Notes: generated by a model from the sequence alone, not told the origin. Shown: positions 16,614-26,410, counted from the stretch's first letter. The stretch: DNA of 64,000 bases from Arthrobacter sp. M4 (GCF_020251205.1 NZ_JAIWYX010000001.1:713083-777082); one strand, 5' to 3'. A program made the numbers and translations.

Positions 16614-17198
16614 GTGCGGTTTACTAGGTCTACGCTTGAATCATTCCGTGGGCAGAGCCTGCCGGACCTCCTCGGCGAGTGCACGCGACTTCTCTTCGTC
16701 GGGATTAATCCCGGTCTGCGCGCCGTCGCGGTGCAGGCACACTTCGGCGGCGGCGGGAGCAACCGCTTCTACCCCGCCCTCTATCGAGCGGGCATTGTCG
16801 ATCGGCGGATAGACGCGTCCGCGGGCTTCCTTCCTGGAGACCTTGCACATCTGCAGGAACGCGGCCTCGGCATCACCTCTCTCGTCGCGGGGGCGTCAGC
16901 GCGCGCCGAGGAACTCACGGCAAAGGAACTCGTCACTGGAGCCGAGGCGTTGTCCAAACGCGTCGAAGGCATCGCCCCCGCCGTGGTGGCCGTATTGGGA
17001 ATCACCGCCTACCGCACGGCTTTTGCAGAGCCGCAAGCGAGGGTCGGACATCAGCCGCATCCGCTGGGAGGTGCCTCCGTATGGGTGGTCCCGAACCCGA
17101 GCGGCTTGAACAGGCATGCCAGCCTCGCTGACTTGGCAGACTCCTATCGCGAAGTCGCGCTGGCAGCCGGCATCGAACTCTTCTCAGCATCAGCCTGA
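16614..17198 (+). CDS. mug: G/U(T) mismatch-specific DNA glycosylase (Mug/TDG family)
   Basis: A 194-residue uracil-DNA glycosylase-fold enzyme. The active-site motif GINPG (residues 30-34) with the general N32 and the second motif VPNPSGLNRH near residue 160 define family 2 (Mug/TDG). It removes uracil or ethenocytosine opposite guanine in the cytoplasm, starting base-excision repair. The start is GTG at 16614 without a strong ribosome site. It stands alone, followed by a convergent TetR gene 40 bp away. Confidence 0.9.
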   Translation: MRFTRSTLESFRGQSLPDLLGECTRLLFVGINPGLRAVAVQAHFGGGGSNRFYPALYRAGIVDRRIDASAGFLPGDLAHLQERGLGITSLVAGASARAEELTAKELVTGAEALSKRVEGIAPAVVAVLGITAYRTAFAEPQARVGHQPHPLGGASVWVVPNPSGLNRHASLADLADSYREVALAAGIELFSASA

Positions 17199-17238
17199 CT
17201 GGCACGCCTGCAGGTCTCAGCGTAGGTTCTCTTCGACG

Positions 17239-17808
17239 TCACAATTCATCGATGATGCCGTCGAGGACGATCCCGAGCCGCTCCGATGGCCCACCTGTTT
17301 TGACGAGAACGCTGAGCCCGATCACGGATGCGAGCAGCTGACTAGCGGCAGTTCCAGCATCCCGGTCTGCGCCAAATTCACCCGATTCTTGTCCCCGTGC
17401 GATTGCTCGCCGAAACACCGACTCGATACCTGTGAAGAGGCTGTCCGCGATGCGGGTCACTTCATCGTCTGCGGTGCCGAGTTCCACCTCGGCATTGACC
17501 ATGACGCATCCTCGCTGGTGCTCGCCGACGCCCGCAAGGACAGTCATCGCTTCCCTGAGACGCGGCCGGATCGCCCCAGGCGCTGAGAACAGATCGGTCA
17601 GGTACTGGAGTCGTATCTCGCTGTATCGCTGAAGGGCACGCATGAACAGCGCGTGTTTGCTCTCAAACGTGTTGTAGAGACTTCCCTTGCCGATCCCCAG
17701 CTGACTTGCCAACTCCTGCGGCGTCGTTCGGGCATACCCCTGCTGCCAGAACAGGTCCATCGCCTTGTCGATAGCGGTGTCTGTCTCAAAACGCATCGGT
17801 CTACCCAC
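17239..17808 (-). CDS. TetR/AcrR-family regulator
   Basis: 189 residues. The N-terminal HTH is visible in DKAMDLFWQQGYARTTPQEL and IGKGSLYNTFESKHALFMRA, the canonical TetR DNA-binding domain. The C-terminal part is all-helical with no known ligand signature (TetR_C type, close to the AefR/YxaF-like group). It is divergent from the TehA-like transporter gene with 99 bp between start codons, so it probably represses itself and the transporter from the GTACA/TGTAC dyad at 17825-17838. Confidence 0.9.
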   Translation of the reverse strand: MGRPMRFETDTAIDKAMDLFWQQGYARTTPQELASQLGIGKGSLYNTFESKHALFMRALQRYSEIRLQYLTDLFSAPGAIRPRLREAMTVLAGVGEHQRGCVMVNAEVELGTADDEVTRIADSLFTGIESVFRRAIARGQESGEFGADRDAGTAASQLLASVIGLSVLVKTGGPSERLGIVLDGIIDEL

Positions 17809-17824
17809 GTGGAAAGAATACCGT

Positions 17825-17838
17825 GTACAGTTTTGTAC
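17825..17838. promoter_or_regulatory. Putative TetR operator
   Basis: GTACA-GTTT-TGTAC inverted repeat in the 99-bp divergent intergenic region, 17 bp from the tetR start and 70 bp from the transporter start. Confidence 0.5.
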
Positions 17839-17907
17839 CTCAAGGTCAATAACTGGCGCGGTGGTTCATCGTTCTGATCCCGCGGCCCCTCCCAGGAAGG
17901 CATTCCT

Positions 17908-18900
17908 TTGGCTGATCAGCTCTCCGTGACGCAAGCCGTCTCCGCAACGACTGCGCCCACTCGCGTCCCATTGAACACGCTCGCCATCCCACTGGGTTTG
18001 GCTGGCCTCGCGCAAGTTTGGTCCGTTGCAACTTCCGCGCTCGGCGTCGCGTTCCAACTCGGGCAAGCGTTCTGGGTAATCGCGACGATCGCATGGATCT
18101 GGACAATCGCGGTTCACGTGCATCGCGGTAGACGCGCCGACCAATCGATCTTCGATCAGCTCACCCACGCCACTCAGGGGCCACTTGCGGCTTTGCTTCC
18201 CATCGCCGCAATGCTGCTCGGAGCTGGCATTCACCAGAGCGTTCCACTTGCGGGGACCGCGCTGACGTTGATCTCGATTGCGTCCGCGGCGGCATTCGCG
18301 GCGTGGATTCTGAGGTTTTGGATGCGTGGGGAGCTGACCCTCGACTCCGTCCACGGTGGCTACTTCCTGCCGATCAGTGCGGCCGGCCTGGTCGGGGCGC
18401 TGACGGCCGCGGAGACCGGGCCTGTCTGGCTTGCCTTTGGAAGCTTCACGGTCGGTATCTCCTTCTGGCTGGTCTTTTCCGTGCTTTTCTTTCTCCGGCT
18501 TGCCCTGCGACCTGCCATGCCTGCCGCGCTCGTCCCAACACTTGCGATCATGATGGCCCCTCCAGCCGTCGCGGGGGCCGCGTGGCTCAAGATCTCCGAC
18601 GGTCGAGCCGATTATGTGTTCCAAGGGTTGATCGTGATGACCGCGTTGATGGTGTTGATCCAAGTAATGCTCTTGCCCCGCTATGGCACACTGCCGTTCT
18701 CGCTCGGCCACTGGTCATTCACTTTCCCCGTAGCCAGCGTCGCCGCCTTGGCCATCACATGGTTGCACCTGTTCCAACCGATTGCCTGGCAGGCCATCAC
18801 CATCGGAGTCCTCGCCGCTGTCACGCTCCTCGTCGTCGTCATCTCGACGAAATCGATCCTCCTGCTCATGGCGACGACCCGCGCGGCCAGGCAGCAATGA
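17908..18900 (+). CDS. TehA/SLAC1-family (TDT) transporter
   Basis: 330 residues with about ten hydrophobic helices, starting PLGLAGLAQVWSVA, the first helix of the tellurite-resistance/dicarboxylate (TDT) family. Members include TehA, the plant anion channel SLAC1 and malate exporters; the substrate cannot be deduced. The start is TTG at 17908 with AGGAAGG about 8 bp upstream. The divergent TetR gene suggests induction by a toxic compound. No adjacent gene could be a partner. Confidence 0.85.
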   Translation: MADQLSVTQAVSATTAPTRVPLNTLAIPLGLAGLAQVWSVATSALGVAFQLGQAFWVIATIAWIWTIAVHVHRGRRADQSIFDQLTHATQGPLAALLPIAAMLLGAGIHQSVPLAGTALTLISIASAAAFAAWILRFWMRGELTLDSVHGGYFLPISAAGLVGALTAAETGPVWLAFGSFTVGISFWLVFSVLFFLRLALRPAMPAALVPTLAIMMAPPAVAGAAWLKISDGRADYVFQGLIVMTALMVLIQVMLLPRYGTLPFSLGHWSFTFPVASVAALAITWLHLFQPIAWQAITIGVLAAVTLLVVVISTKSILLLMATTRAARQQ

Positions 18901-19156
18901 CCAGATACCAGAAATAGCAACGCATCGCCGGACCTGAAGCACTCCCGCCTGTAGAGGGCTGAGCATCATCGGTTTATCAGAACGACACCCAAATCCAACG
19001 GCAACAGTTCGTGTAGGCAGGTGGGAAGCTCTTCAAAAGGACAATGGGTGACAGGCTTGGCGGTGCGTTCGGGCCGGCCCCTCTAACCGGCCCCACATGG
19101 CTGACGCAGCATCCAAGGGTGCAACGGTTCTGCACCATGTTGATCCGCAAGTCACA

Positions 19157-19846
19157 CTACTCGCAGTACGGCCTTCCATCGCAGCCTCCGCTGCAGTCCC
19201 CCTCCACCACCAGGCTGTCGTCCAGCCCGGCCGAGCGCAACGCCGCGCTCCAGCCTTCGGCACGCGCCGCTGCATCAATCCAGTTCTGCGGGCCGGCGAT
19301 CTGGCCGGCCCGCTGGTGCCCTACTCCATCAGATGCCCGACGGCAAGCTCCGCGCCCCGCTTCTGGTTCACCATGGCGGCGCTCACCGTCCCACTGCCCA
19401 GCGATCCCACGGCCACCACGGAGACACCGGGTTTCAACTCTGCGAGGGCCAAGAGGGTCTCGGATATGCGGCACGATCACCTACAATGCCGTCCACGGAC
19501 TGATCGAGGAAATGCCGGATGGCATAGAAAACCGCCTGCGAAGGGCTGCAATGCTGACGAATTAGCCAGCATCTCGCGTGGCTTGCTCAACGCCCAGCAG
19601 TGTGTTGGCGGGACCGTACTGGGACAGCTCGCTGCCCAGCATCCCGTGCGACATCCGCGTGACTAAATTCCGGGCCGCCGTGTTACGCCGGTAGCCGAGC
19701 TCGCCTACGGCGGCCGCCACACGAGCGCGCGTGGCCTTGCTGACATTCGGATGATTGTTGATCACCCGAGACACCGTCTGGTGTGACACTCCCGCCGGTT
19801 CCGCCACATCCTCTAGACGGGGTGACCGCCTATTGATTTTCGTCAT
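19157..19846 (-). pseudogene. LacI-family regulator, several frameshifts and 3' loss
   Basis: From the ATG at 19846 the minus strand encodes a complete LacI HTH (SRVINNHPNVSKATRARVAA) followed by LGYRRNTAARNLVTR, but the frame stops at 19562. A second frame (about 19320-19440) reads GVSVVAVGSLGSGTVSAAMV and RGAELAVGHLME, a third (about 19160-19300) IAGPQNWIDAAARAEGW and AALRSAGLDDSLVVEGD. These are consecutive parts of one LacI effector domain in three frames. The C-terminal third is missing. It lies downstream of the ABC importer and was probably its regulator. Confidence 0.8.
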
Positions 19847-20321
19847 GGATCATGTGCGCGCTCACGTTCGGCTCTACGAATGTCAGGCCTCGGGTTTCTA
19901 GCGTTGGGCTCCACTAAAAACTAGATCCCGAATCGAGGCCCGTGGTTGAGCCACGAATGGAGAAAGGCCTCGGCCGCCATGAGCCACGACGTCGGCACCG
20001 AACCGACACGGTCGACCGGCCCGCCGGGCGCCACGGCCGACCGCTATGTGGCAACTGCCTGCGCAAGCCTTTCCTTGGGTAGGCCCACATCCGGTCCGTT
20101 AGTGAATACTCTTCGGCCCCCGGTCCAAGGATCTGTCTGGGCCGCGAGGAGTTCCTCCCGTCCCCCACAGAGCGCAGCCCATAGAGGCGAGACCAACCAG
20201 TCCCCTGACCGATCCGTCCGTACCTGTGGCGTGAACGGTCCTGCTCGTCGGGTGAGTGAATGCCCTAACAGGGCTGGCGACTATTACCATTTTCGGTCTG
20301 GTACCTGGGATCGGGTGTCGG
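19847..20321. other. Gap between decayed lacI and the ABC operon
   Basis: About 475 bp. No frame gives a recognisable protein. A minus-strand segment near 19920-19980 (AAEAFLHSWLNHGPRFGI, ending in TAG) could be the last codons of a lost gene. Confidence 0.4.
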
Positions 20322-21212
20322 TTACTTGATGCCCGTGTTGGCAATGCCGGTGACGATTTGCCGTTGGAAGAAGAGGAACAGAATGATCACGGGCAGAACA
20401 GTGACGACGCTCATGGCGATGATGAGGTTGAAAGGAACGGTTTCCTCGGCGGTGAACCGGGCAAGGGCAACCGGCAGGGTGTAGACAGCCTCGCTTTGAG
20501 CGACCACCAGGGGCCACAGGAAATCGTTCCACCGCCACATGATGGACAGGATGGCCACGACGGCAAGCGCCGGCCGGCACATCGGAAGCACGATCCGGAA
20601 AAATATGCGGAACTCCCCTGCCCCGTCTACTCGTGCAGCCTCTATTAGCTCATCGGGAATCGAGAGCATGTACTGCCGCAGTATGAACACGCCGGTTGGA
20701 GTGGCTGCTGCGGGGATGATGAGACCCCATAGGGTGTTGACCATTCCCAGGGACGCCACAACCTGATACACCGGGAGCAAGATGACCTGCAATGGAATCA
20801 TAATTGTGGCGAGGGTCAGCAGGAACAGCCCGTTTTTCCCCCGGAAGTTGTACTTCGCCAGAGCATAGGCTGCCATGGAGTTGATCGCCAGGGTGAGCAA
20901 CGTTGCGGCGAGGGTTACGATGACGCTGTTGGTCAGGTATGAGGGGAAATTGAACCGGGTCATAGCCTCCGTGTAATTGGAAAGCCCCCAGGACTCAGGC
21001 AACAGCGTCGGCGGGCGCTTGGAGAGTTCTGCCGGCGTCTTGAACGACCCGAGAACCAGCCACACGATGGGGATGAGGGCCAGCAGTGCTGACGTCACCA
21101 GGATGACTACCCTCAACGCATCTGTGGAGGTGACTTTCCTCCGCCCCGTGGACGTCCACGCCTTGGACGGGCCGATCTCGGGAGGGCTTTTGGTTATGGT
21201 GCTGTGGCTCAT
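20322..21212 (-). CDS. Sugar ABC importer permease (MalG type)
   Basis: About 296 residues from the ATG at 21212, which overlaps the stop of the upstream permease gene (ATGA). Six hydrophobic helices and the EAA loop (EAARVDGAGEFRIFFRIVLP) that docks on the ATPase identify a CUT1 family permease. The frame is open 30 bp further upstream, but the overlap start is far more likely. No ATPase gene is in this operon; such importers in actinobacteria usually share one MsiK-like ATPase encoded elsewhere. Confidence 0.92.
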   Translation of the reverse strand: MSHSTITKSPPEIGPSKAWTSTGRRKVTSTDALRVVILVTSALLALIPIVWLVLGSFKTPAELSKRPPTLLPESWGLSNYTEAMTRFNFPSYLTNSVIVTLAATLLTLAINSMAAYALAKYNFRGKNGLFLLTLATIMIPLQVILLPVYQVVASLGMVNTLWGLIIPAAATPTGVFILRQYMLSIPDELIEAARVDGAGEFRIFFRIVLPMCRPALAVVAILSIMWRWNDFLWPLVVAQSEAVYTLPVALARFTAEETVPFNLIIAMSVVTVLPVIILFLFFQRQIVTGIANTGIK

Positions 21213-22120
21213 GCTGCCTCCCTTTTGCGGCCGATCATCCAATTGACGATGGTCAACGCGAATATTGCACAGAACAGCAGGACGCTGCCGGCTGATGCGA
21301 CGCCGTACCGGATTGGCGAGACGAAGCCGTTTTCGTAAATGTACTGAACGATGAGTGTCGTTGCGCCCACGGGGCCGCCGCCTGTCAAGGTGTAGATGAA
21401 ATCAAATGCTTGGAAGCCGTGAATTGTGGCAAGTACGACAACGACAAGGATGCTGGGCTGCAGCAACGGAAAGGTGAGGCTGATGAACTGCCGCCAGCGC
21501 GACGCACCATCGATTTTTGCAGCTTCATAGACCGACGGGTCGATACTTTGCAGACCGGCCAGAAGGATAAGCATGTAGAAACCCACCTGCATCCATGTTC
21601 CGACGCCAATGACGACGACCATAGCGAGGGCGTTATCCACCAACCACGGGACCTCCGGTATGCCGAAGGAGCCCAAGAAGGTGTTGATTAGGCCATTTTG
21701 ACGCTCAAGCATCCAGTTCCACACCAGGCCGGCGACGACGGGCGAGATCAAGACGGGGACGAAGAACACGGACCGGAAGAAGGTCCGACCCCGGCGTTGC
21801 TGGTCAACAAGCACGGCCAGCATGACGCCCAGCACGACAGACAAAAGGACGAATGACAGAGCGTAAACGACCGTATTCCTGACGATGCCCCAAAAATCCT
21901 CGTCTGTGAGGATGCGCTGGTAGTTACCGGCGCCCTCCCACCGGAACGTGCGGCCGTTGGACGAGGAGTACATCGAGATGTTGAAGCCGTTGATGGCCGG
22001 CCATACGGTGAAGAGTCCGAAGATCGCCATGTTTGGCAGCAGGAAGAGATAGGGAACCAAGCGCATCTTCAGCGGCGCTTTGGGCTGCCGAAGGCGCGAC
22101 GCGGCTTGTACTGCTGCCAT
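21209..22120 (-). CDS. Sugar ABC importer permease (MalF type)
   Basis: 303 residues with six helices and the EAA motif (EAAKIDGASRWRQFISLTFP). This is the first permease of a CUT1 importer, encoded between its binding protein and the MalG-type partner. Its start overlaps the stop of the binding-protein gene (TAATG), so all three are translated together. It imports an unknown sugar or oligosaccharide; the neighbouring hexuronate genes suggest an oligouronide as one possibility. Confidence 0.92.
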   Translation of the reverse strand: MAAVQAASRLRQPKAPLKMRLVPYLFLLPNMAIFGLFTVWPAINGFNISMYSSSNGRTFRWEGAGNYQRILTDEDFWGIVRNTVVYALSFVLLSVVLGVMLAVLVDQQRRGRTFFRSVFFVPVLISPVVAGLVWNWMLERQNGLINTFLGSFGIPEVPWLVDNALAMVVVIGVGTWMQVGFYMLILLAGLQSIDPSVYEAAKIDGASRWRQFISLTFPLLQPSILVVVVLATIHGFQAFDFIYTLTGGGPVGATTLIVQYIYENGFVSPIRYGVASAGSVLLFCAIFALTIVNWMIGRKREAA

Positions 22121-23439
22121 TAGTGCAGTTCCTCCACGAGGGACTGCGTCTTCTTCTGCAGGTCTGACACCGCTGTCGAGAGATCCTTCTTTCCACCTAC
22201 GACGTCGGAAACGGCGTTGACAAGCTCAGTAGCAGAACCAACAAAAGCGGGATCAGAGTTCGCCGCGTATCCAAGATCGGGAGTGCGGGCCAGGTCTTTC
22301 AGGAAGACGTTCATGTCTGCCTGACGGGCAGGATAGGCAACACCCTTTTCAGTCAGGTCTTTACGGGTGGGCAGGAAACCGCCTGCTTTGATGAATGTTT
22401 CCTGGTTTTCGGTCCTGTTCATGAACCGAATGAATTCCGCTGCCAGCGCCGGGTTCTTGCTTTGTTGGAGAGCAGCCATGTACTTGCCGCCCGGGAAGCC
22501 ACCGCAGTTATCCGCACAGGGGTTAGGGGCGGCGGCCCACTCAAATTTGGCGTTCTTGGCGAACTGACCGACCTGCCAGTTGCCGGAGAGGTAGACGGGG
22601 GCATCCTGTGCGAGGAAAATTTCGTTGGCACCGGAGTAGCGGGATCCGGAGCCGAGCCAGAAGTCTCGGGGCATCCGGTTGTCACTCATCATGTCGATAA
22701 GGGGCGTCAGCGCCTTTTTGGCTTTTTCCGCATCCAGCGCGGACTTCCCGTTTGCGACCAATGCCGTGCCGTACTGGTTCAGGACCGTAGAGAGACGGTG
22801 TCCGGACTTATCCATGGCAAAGGCGTACTGTGAGCCCGTTGCCTTCTGCACCTTGGTGGCAGCGTCGATCATTTGCTCCCACGTCCACGGCTTCTCGGGA
22901 TCGGGAAGGCTGACGCCTGCCTTCTTGAACATATCCAGGTTGACGAACGGGCCATTGAGAGTCAGGTCTGATGGGACGGCAAGCATCTTGCCGTCTTTGC
23001 CGGTTGCGCCGACCACGGGGCCGGGGAGGAATGCCTTGGCATAGTCTTCGCCAAGGTAGCCGCGCAGATCCAGGAGGTCGTCACGGAAGTCGGTCAAACC
23101 TGTCAGCCTGACTACGTCAGGAGCGTTCCCACCAGAGAGCCTGGCGTGGACCGAGGTCACCAGGTCCTTATAAGGCAGGGTTTCCAAGTTTACCTTGACT
23201 TTGTACTTCTCCTCGAACTTCGAGATAAGCTGGGCCGTCGCCTGTGCGTCCGGCCCATCCGTGAAGTAGACGTAGTTCAGGGTCTTACCCGCAAACTCTG
23301 CCGGGTCCACACTTTTCACAGCGGATGGCGCCGCTCCCGAGCCCTGGCCTTCGACCTGTCCCGGTGCACATGCGCCAAGCATGGCAACTGCGGTGAGTGC
23401 TGCCAGCAGACGTGCTGTTGTTCGAATTTTTTTAGCCAC
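22120..23439 (-). CDS. Sugar-binding lipoprotein of the ABC importer
   Basis: 439 residues. The N-terminus has a lipoprotein signal with lipobox LGAC (C24), so it should be anchored outside the membrane. The rest is an SBP_bac_1-type extracellular solute-binding fold, recognisable by VYFTDGPDAQATAQLISKF and NQYGTALVANG. The start is GTG at 23439 behind a strong GAGGAGG site. It leads an operon with the two permeases. A LacI-type operator (23645-23658) lies 205 bp upstream; the matching regulator may be the decayed lacI at the operon's far end. Confidence 0.93.
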   Translation of the reverse strand: MAKKIRTTARLLAALTAVAMLGACAPGQVEGQGSGAAPSAVKSVDPAEFAGKTLNYVYFTDGPDAQATAQLISKFEEKYKVKVNLETLPYKDLVTSVHARLSGGNAPDVVRLTGLTDFRDDLLDLRGYLGEDYAKAFLPGPVVGATGKDGKMLAVPSDLTLNGPFVNLDMFKKAGVSLPDPEKPWTWEQMIDAATKVQKATGSQYAFAMDKSGHRLSTVLNQYGTALVANGKSALDAEKAKKALTPLIDMMSDNRMPRDFWLGSGSRYSGANEIFLAQDAPVYLSGNWQVGQFAKNAKFEWAAAPNPCADNCGGFPGGKYMAALQQSKNPALAAEFIRFMNRTENQETFIKAGGFLPTRKDLTEKGVAYPARQADMNVFLKDLARTPDLGYAANSDPAFVGSATELVNAVSDVVGGKKDLSTAVSDLQKKTQSLVEELH

Positions 23440-23644
23440 TTACATCCTCCTCGATGGTGGTCGCCCTGTGGGCGATGCTTTTTTAGGGGCGATACTTTGT
23501 TGGGGGGCGGCATCCTCCAAGCTGCCGTTGTTCTTTCCGCAGAATGGACGAGGCGCGTTATGTGAAGCACTCAAACCCGTAGTGCCGCGGCCTCGTCTCA
23601 CTTTTCCGTCATGTCAGTACTTTTAGGGAATTGCAACAACGATA

Positions 23645-23658
23645 GGCAAGCGGTTGCC
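23645..23658. promoter_or_regulatory. LacI-type operator upstream of the ABC importer
   Basis: GGCAA-GCGG-TTGCC is a perfect 5-bp dyad with the CG-centred look of LacI/GalR operators. A second, weaker ttgcca half-site follows 10 bp away. Confidence 0.6.
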
Positions 23659-23727
23659 AAAAATTGCCATACATATTGTCCTTTCGGCAAGAATCGGCCA
23701 CGGGGCGACGGGAGCTGATCACGTTAT

Positions 23728-23990
23728 TCACTTGGCCCCCGTGAGCCTGGAGGCTTCACGTGCTAGGTGAGCCAGCTGCCGCCAACGTAGGCGACATTTG
23801 TCCGCGACAGGTAGGTTCGTCATCTGTTCCCAGTCGTCGTTTTCCATGGCTGCGCGCGGGTACCTAGGCGCGGCTCCAAGGCTCACCCCGCCCGTCGGGG
23901 AAAACAGCACCTCCGGGATGGGTTCTCCGATGGCGGCGAGGTACTCCGGGCCGTCTGCTGGGCCCGCGGGGAAAAACGGAGCGGCGCAGC
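23728..23990 (-). pseudogene. 3' fragment of a KDPG aldolase gene
   Basis: In one minus-strand frame, FFPAGPADGPEYLAAIGEPI continues to VLFSPTGGVSLGAAPRY, the Schiff-base lysine/phosphate-binding end of 2-keto-3-deoxy-6-phosphogluconate aldolase (FFPA, PTGGVSL motifs), and ends EASRLTGAK at 23728. The segment after PRY has lost family similarity for about 10 residues, then recovers. The first 60 percent of the gene is absent and its 5' edge joins a reductase remnant, so this is half of a deletion fusion. Confidence 0.7.
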
Positions 23991-24240
23991 ACCCTTCCCC
24001 CGCTCCGCGACGCAGAAGAGCCCGTCCTGTGGCGCCAGCTGGCGTCCCACGGTGTCTGAACGCTGGGTGACGCCGATGATCCCCCAGCCGGAATCGCCGG
24101 TCGCGAGCATTGCTTCCAGTGAAAATGGCGGCGTGGGCGCGGGCAAACGCACCCAGGCCCAGGTGGACGATTCCGGGCTGCAGCTTCTCCCGCTGAAGCG
24201 CAGGTGTCCGGCCGGCAGCCGCGAGGGATAAATTGCTCAG
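23991..24240 (-). pseudogene. 5' fragment of a mannitol/fructuronate dehydrogenase gene (UxuB-like)
   Basis: Just after the kinase gene the minus strand reads LSLAAAGRTPALQREKLQPG, then IVHLGLGAFARAHAAIF, the N-terminal nucleotide-binding start of the polyol dehydrogenase family that includes fructuronate reductase. A shift of frame then gives EAMLATGDSGWGIIGVTQRS and LAPQDGLFCVAERG. Only about 80 of roughly 480 residues remain before the sequence turns into KDPG aldolase. In the hexuronate pathway this enzyme acts one step before D-mannonate dehydratase. Confidence 0.75.
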
Positions 24241-25202
24241 GCGTTCGATGGCACTGTCCCTTCAACCAAAGTCCCGGCGGTGTGCGCCCGGGTCTGCTCA
24301 AAACTTGGAATGAAGTCCGTACCGCCCCTGCCGCCCACCACCAGGGACGATGCGGCAGCGCCGAACCGGGCCGCCGTCGGGAAGTCGTCGCCGAGCACCA
24401 GGCGGGCGGTCAGGGTGCCAACAAACGCGTCGCCGGCACCGGTCTGATCCACGACGGCAGGTGCCGGGATCGACGGCACCCAGGCTGACACGCCGCCGGC
24501 TTCAAGCTGGACGCCCTTGGCACCGCAGGTGACGGCAACATTCCAGGCACCTAGGCCGCGCAGTTTCGCGGCTGCCTCCACCGGCGTGGAGCAGCCCAAC
24601 AACGCCGAGGTCTCGCTTGGGAAGGACGGGGTGACCAGGAAGGCACGGGGCGCCAGCTGCAGCAGTGCCGCCGTCGCTTCCTCCACCGAGGTAAGACGCG
24701 GGCGGAAGTTGGGATCGAACACGAAGCGTTTGGCGACGACAGCGGCCTTGAACACCGCCGCTCGGGACGACTCCGAAATGGCGCAGGCGATGCCGCCCGC
24801 CACTACGGCGCCTGCAGCAGCGAAAACTGCCGGGTCGACGTCGTCCGGGCCCAGGCTGGACCCGACGCTGCCGGTGCGGGCGTAGGAAAACTCGCGTTCG
24901 CCGTCGGGATCGCTGTGGACGAGGTAGACGCCCTGCTGGCCCTTGCGGAATTTCAGGAGAGCGGTGGAGATGCCCAATTCGGCGATCCGGGCGGCAATGG
25001 CCTGGCCGAGGTCGTCGTCGGTCAGCACGGAGAGCAGGCCGACCTGGGCACCCGAGGCGGCCGCAGCGGCGGCGACGTTCAGCGCGTCGCCCGAGATGCC
25101 CAAGTGCGCGGGCACACCGTGGCTGAAAGGCTGGTCGGTGGCTACCTCGACGAGGATCTCCCCCATCACCACCACATCGAAGTTGCTGTCGATGCTGTTC
25201 AC
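24237..25202 (-). CDS. PfkB-family sugar kinase, probably 2-keto-3-deoxygluconate kinase
   Basis: 321 residues with both PfkB signatures: an early glycine-rich region ([18 protein letters not shown]) and the C-terminal DQTGAGDAF with the catalytic base at D258. The start overlaps the stop of the D-mannonate dehydratase gene (GTGA). Mannonate dehydratase makes 2-keto-3-deoxygluconate, which this kinase would phosphorylate to KDPG, the substrate of the decayed aldolase downstream. The assignment to KDG rests on this context; fructokinase or ribokinase activity cannot be excluded. Confidence 0.85.
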   Translation of the reverse strand: MNSIDSNFDVVVMGEILVEVATDQPFSHGVPAHLGISGDALNVAAAAAASGAQVGLLSVLTDDDLGQAIAARIAELGISTALLKFRKGQQGVYLVHSDPDGEREFSYARTGSVGSSLGPDDVDPAVFAAAGAVVAGGIACAISESSRAAVFKAAVVAKRFVFDPNFRPRLTSVEEATAALLQLAPRAFLVTPSFPSETSALLGCSTPVEAAAKLRGLGAWNVAVTCGAKGVQLEAGGVSAWVPSIPAPAVVDQTGAGDAFVGTLTARLVLGDDFPTAARFGAAASSLVVGGRGGTDFIPSFEQTRAHTAGTLVEGTVPSNA

Positions 25203-26410
25203 CAGTCGTGCACCGACCCGTCGAGGCGGCGGTTGACGGGCAGGTATTTGGGGTCGAAGGGAAAGCGCGTGGCGGCCTCCTCGTTGAACTTCACACCGAT
25301 GCCCGGTGCGTCCCCGGGGTGCATGTAGCCGTCCGTGAAGCTGTAGGAGGTGGTGAAGACCTCTCCAGCCGGATCGCGGTGGCCCATGTATTCCTGGACG
25401 CCGAAGTTGGGAATGGACGTGTCCACGTGCAACGCCGCGGCGAAGGACACCGGTGAGAGATCGCCGGCGCCGTGCGACCCGGAACGGACTCCATAGAGCT
25501 CGGCGAGGGAGAAGATTCGGCGCAGGTGGGTGATGCCGCCGCTGTGGGAGACGGAGGTCCGGATGTAGTCGATCAGCCGCTCGGTGATGAGCTGCTGGCA
25601 GTCCCAGATCGAATTGAATACCTCACCCACTGCGATCGGCGTGGTGGTGTGCTGGCGGATCAGCCGGAACGCGGACTGGTCCTCGGCCGGCGTCGGATCC
25701 TCGATCCAGAACGGCCGGTACTGCTCCAGCGAGGCGCCCAGCCGGCCGGCTTCGATGGGCGTCAGGCGGTGATGGACGTCGTGGAGTACGTGCACCCCGT
25801 AGCCAAATTGCTCACGGACGTGCGCCATCATCTTGGGCGCGAAGTCCAGGTAGGCCGTGGTTTCCCAGACGTCTTCCTGAGGAACGTTGCTGCTGGCCGG
25901 CTCGTAAAGCTTGCCGTCCACGGGCGCGATGCCGTAGGTCTTGTCCAGACCCGGGACGGCGGCCTGTGCCCGAATGGCCTTGTAACCAAGGTCCAGGTGG
26001 TGCTGGAAATCCGCGCTGAGGTCATCCAGGGTGGAGCCGCTCGCGTGCCCGTAAACCATAACGCCCTCGCGGGCTGCGCCGCCGAGCAGCTCGTACACCG
26101 GCATGCCGGCCGCCTTGCCCTTGATGTCCCAGAGCGCGACGTCCACCGCGGCGATCGCCGTCATGGTCACGGGGCCGCGGCGCCAGTACGCGCCCTTGTA
26201 GAAGTACTGCCACGTGTCCTCGATACGACGGGCGTCGCGGCCAACGAGGAGCGGACAGACATGCTCCGTGAGGTAGGCCGCGACGGCGAGCTCGCGGCCG
26301 TTCAGGGTGGCGTCGCCGATGCCGGTCAGCCCGTCCTCGGTTTCAATGACGAGTGTGACGTAGTTCCGTCCCGGCGAGGAGACGACAACCCGTGCGTCGG
26401 TGATCTTCAC
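25199..26410 (-). CDS. manD: D-mannonate dehydratase, enolase superfamily (ManD/RspA)
   Basis: 403 residues, the usual length for ManD. The capping domain begins [19 protein letters not shown] and the family mark [17 protein letters not shown] is present. Metal ligands can be placed in the beta-barrel: Asp in HDVHHRLTP, Glu in [11 protein letters not shown] and Glu in AVGEVFNS, as in mannonate dehydratases. It dehydrates D-mannonate to 2-keto-3-deoxygluconate in the cytoplasm. The start is GTG at 26410. Some RspA homologues have very low activity or prefer D-gluconate, so the physiological substrate is inferred from the kinase and UxuB/aldolase remnants. Confidence 0.88.
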   Translation of the reverse strand: MKITDARVVVSSPGRNYVTLVIETEDGLTGIGDATLNGRELAVAAYLTEHVCPLLVGRDARRIEDTWQYFYKGAYWRRGPVTMTAIAAVDVALWDIKGKAAGMPVYELLGGAAREGVMVYGHASGSTLDDLSADFQHHLDLGYKAIRAQAAVPGLDKTYGIAPVDGKLYEPASSNVPQEDVWETTAYLDFAPKMMAHVREQFGYGVHVLHDVHHRLTPIEAGRLGASLEQYRPFWIEDPTPAEDQSAFRLIRQHTTTPIAVGEVFNSIWDCQQLITERLIDYIRTSVSHSGGITHLRRIFSLAELYGVRSGSHGAGDLSPVSFAAALHVDTSIPNFGVQEYMGHRDPAGEVFTTSYSFTDGYMHPGDAPGIGVKFNEEAATRFPFDPKYLPVNRRLDGSVHDW

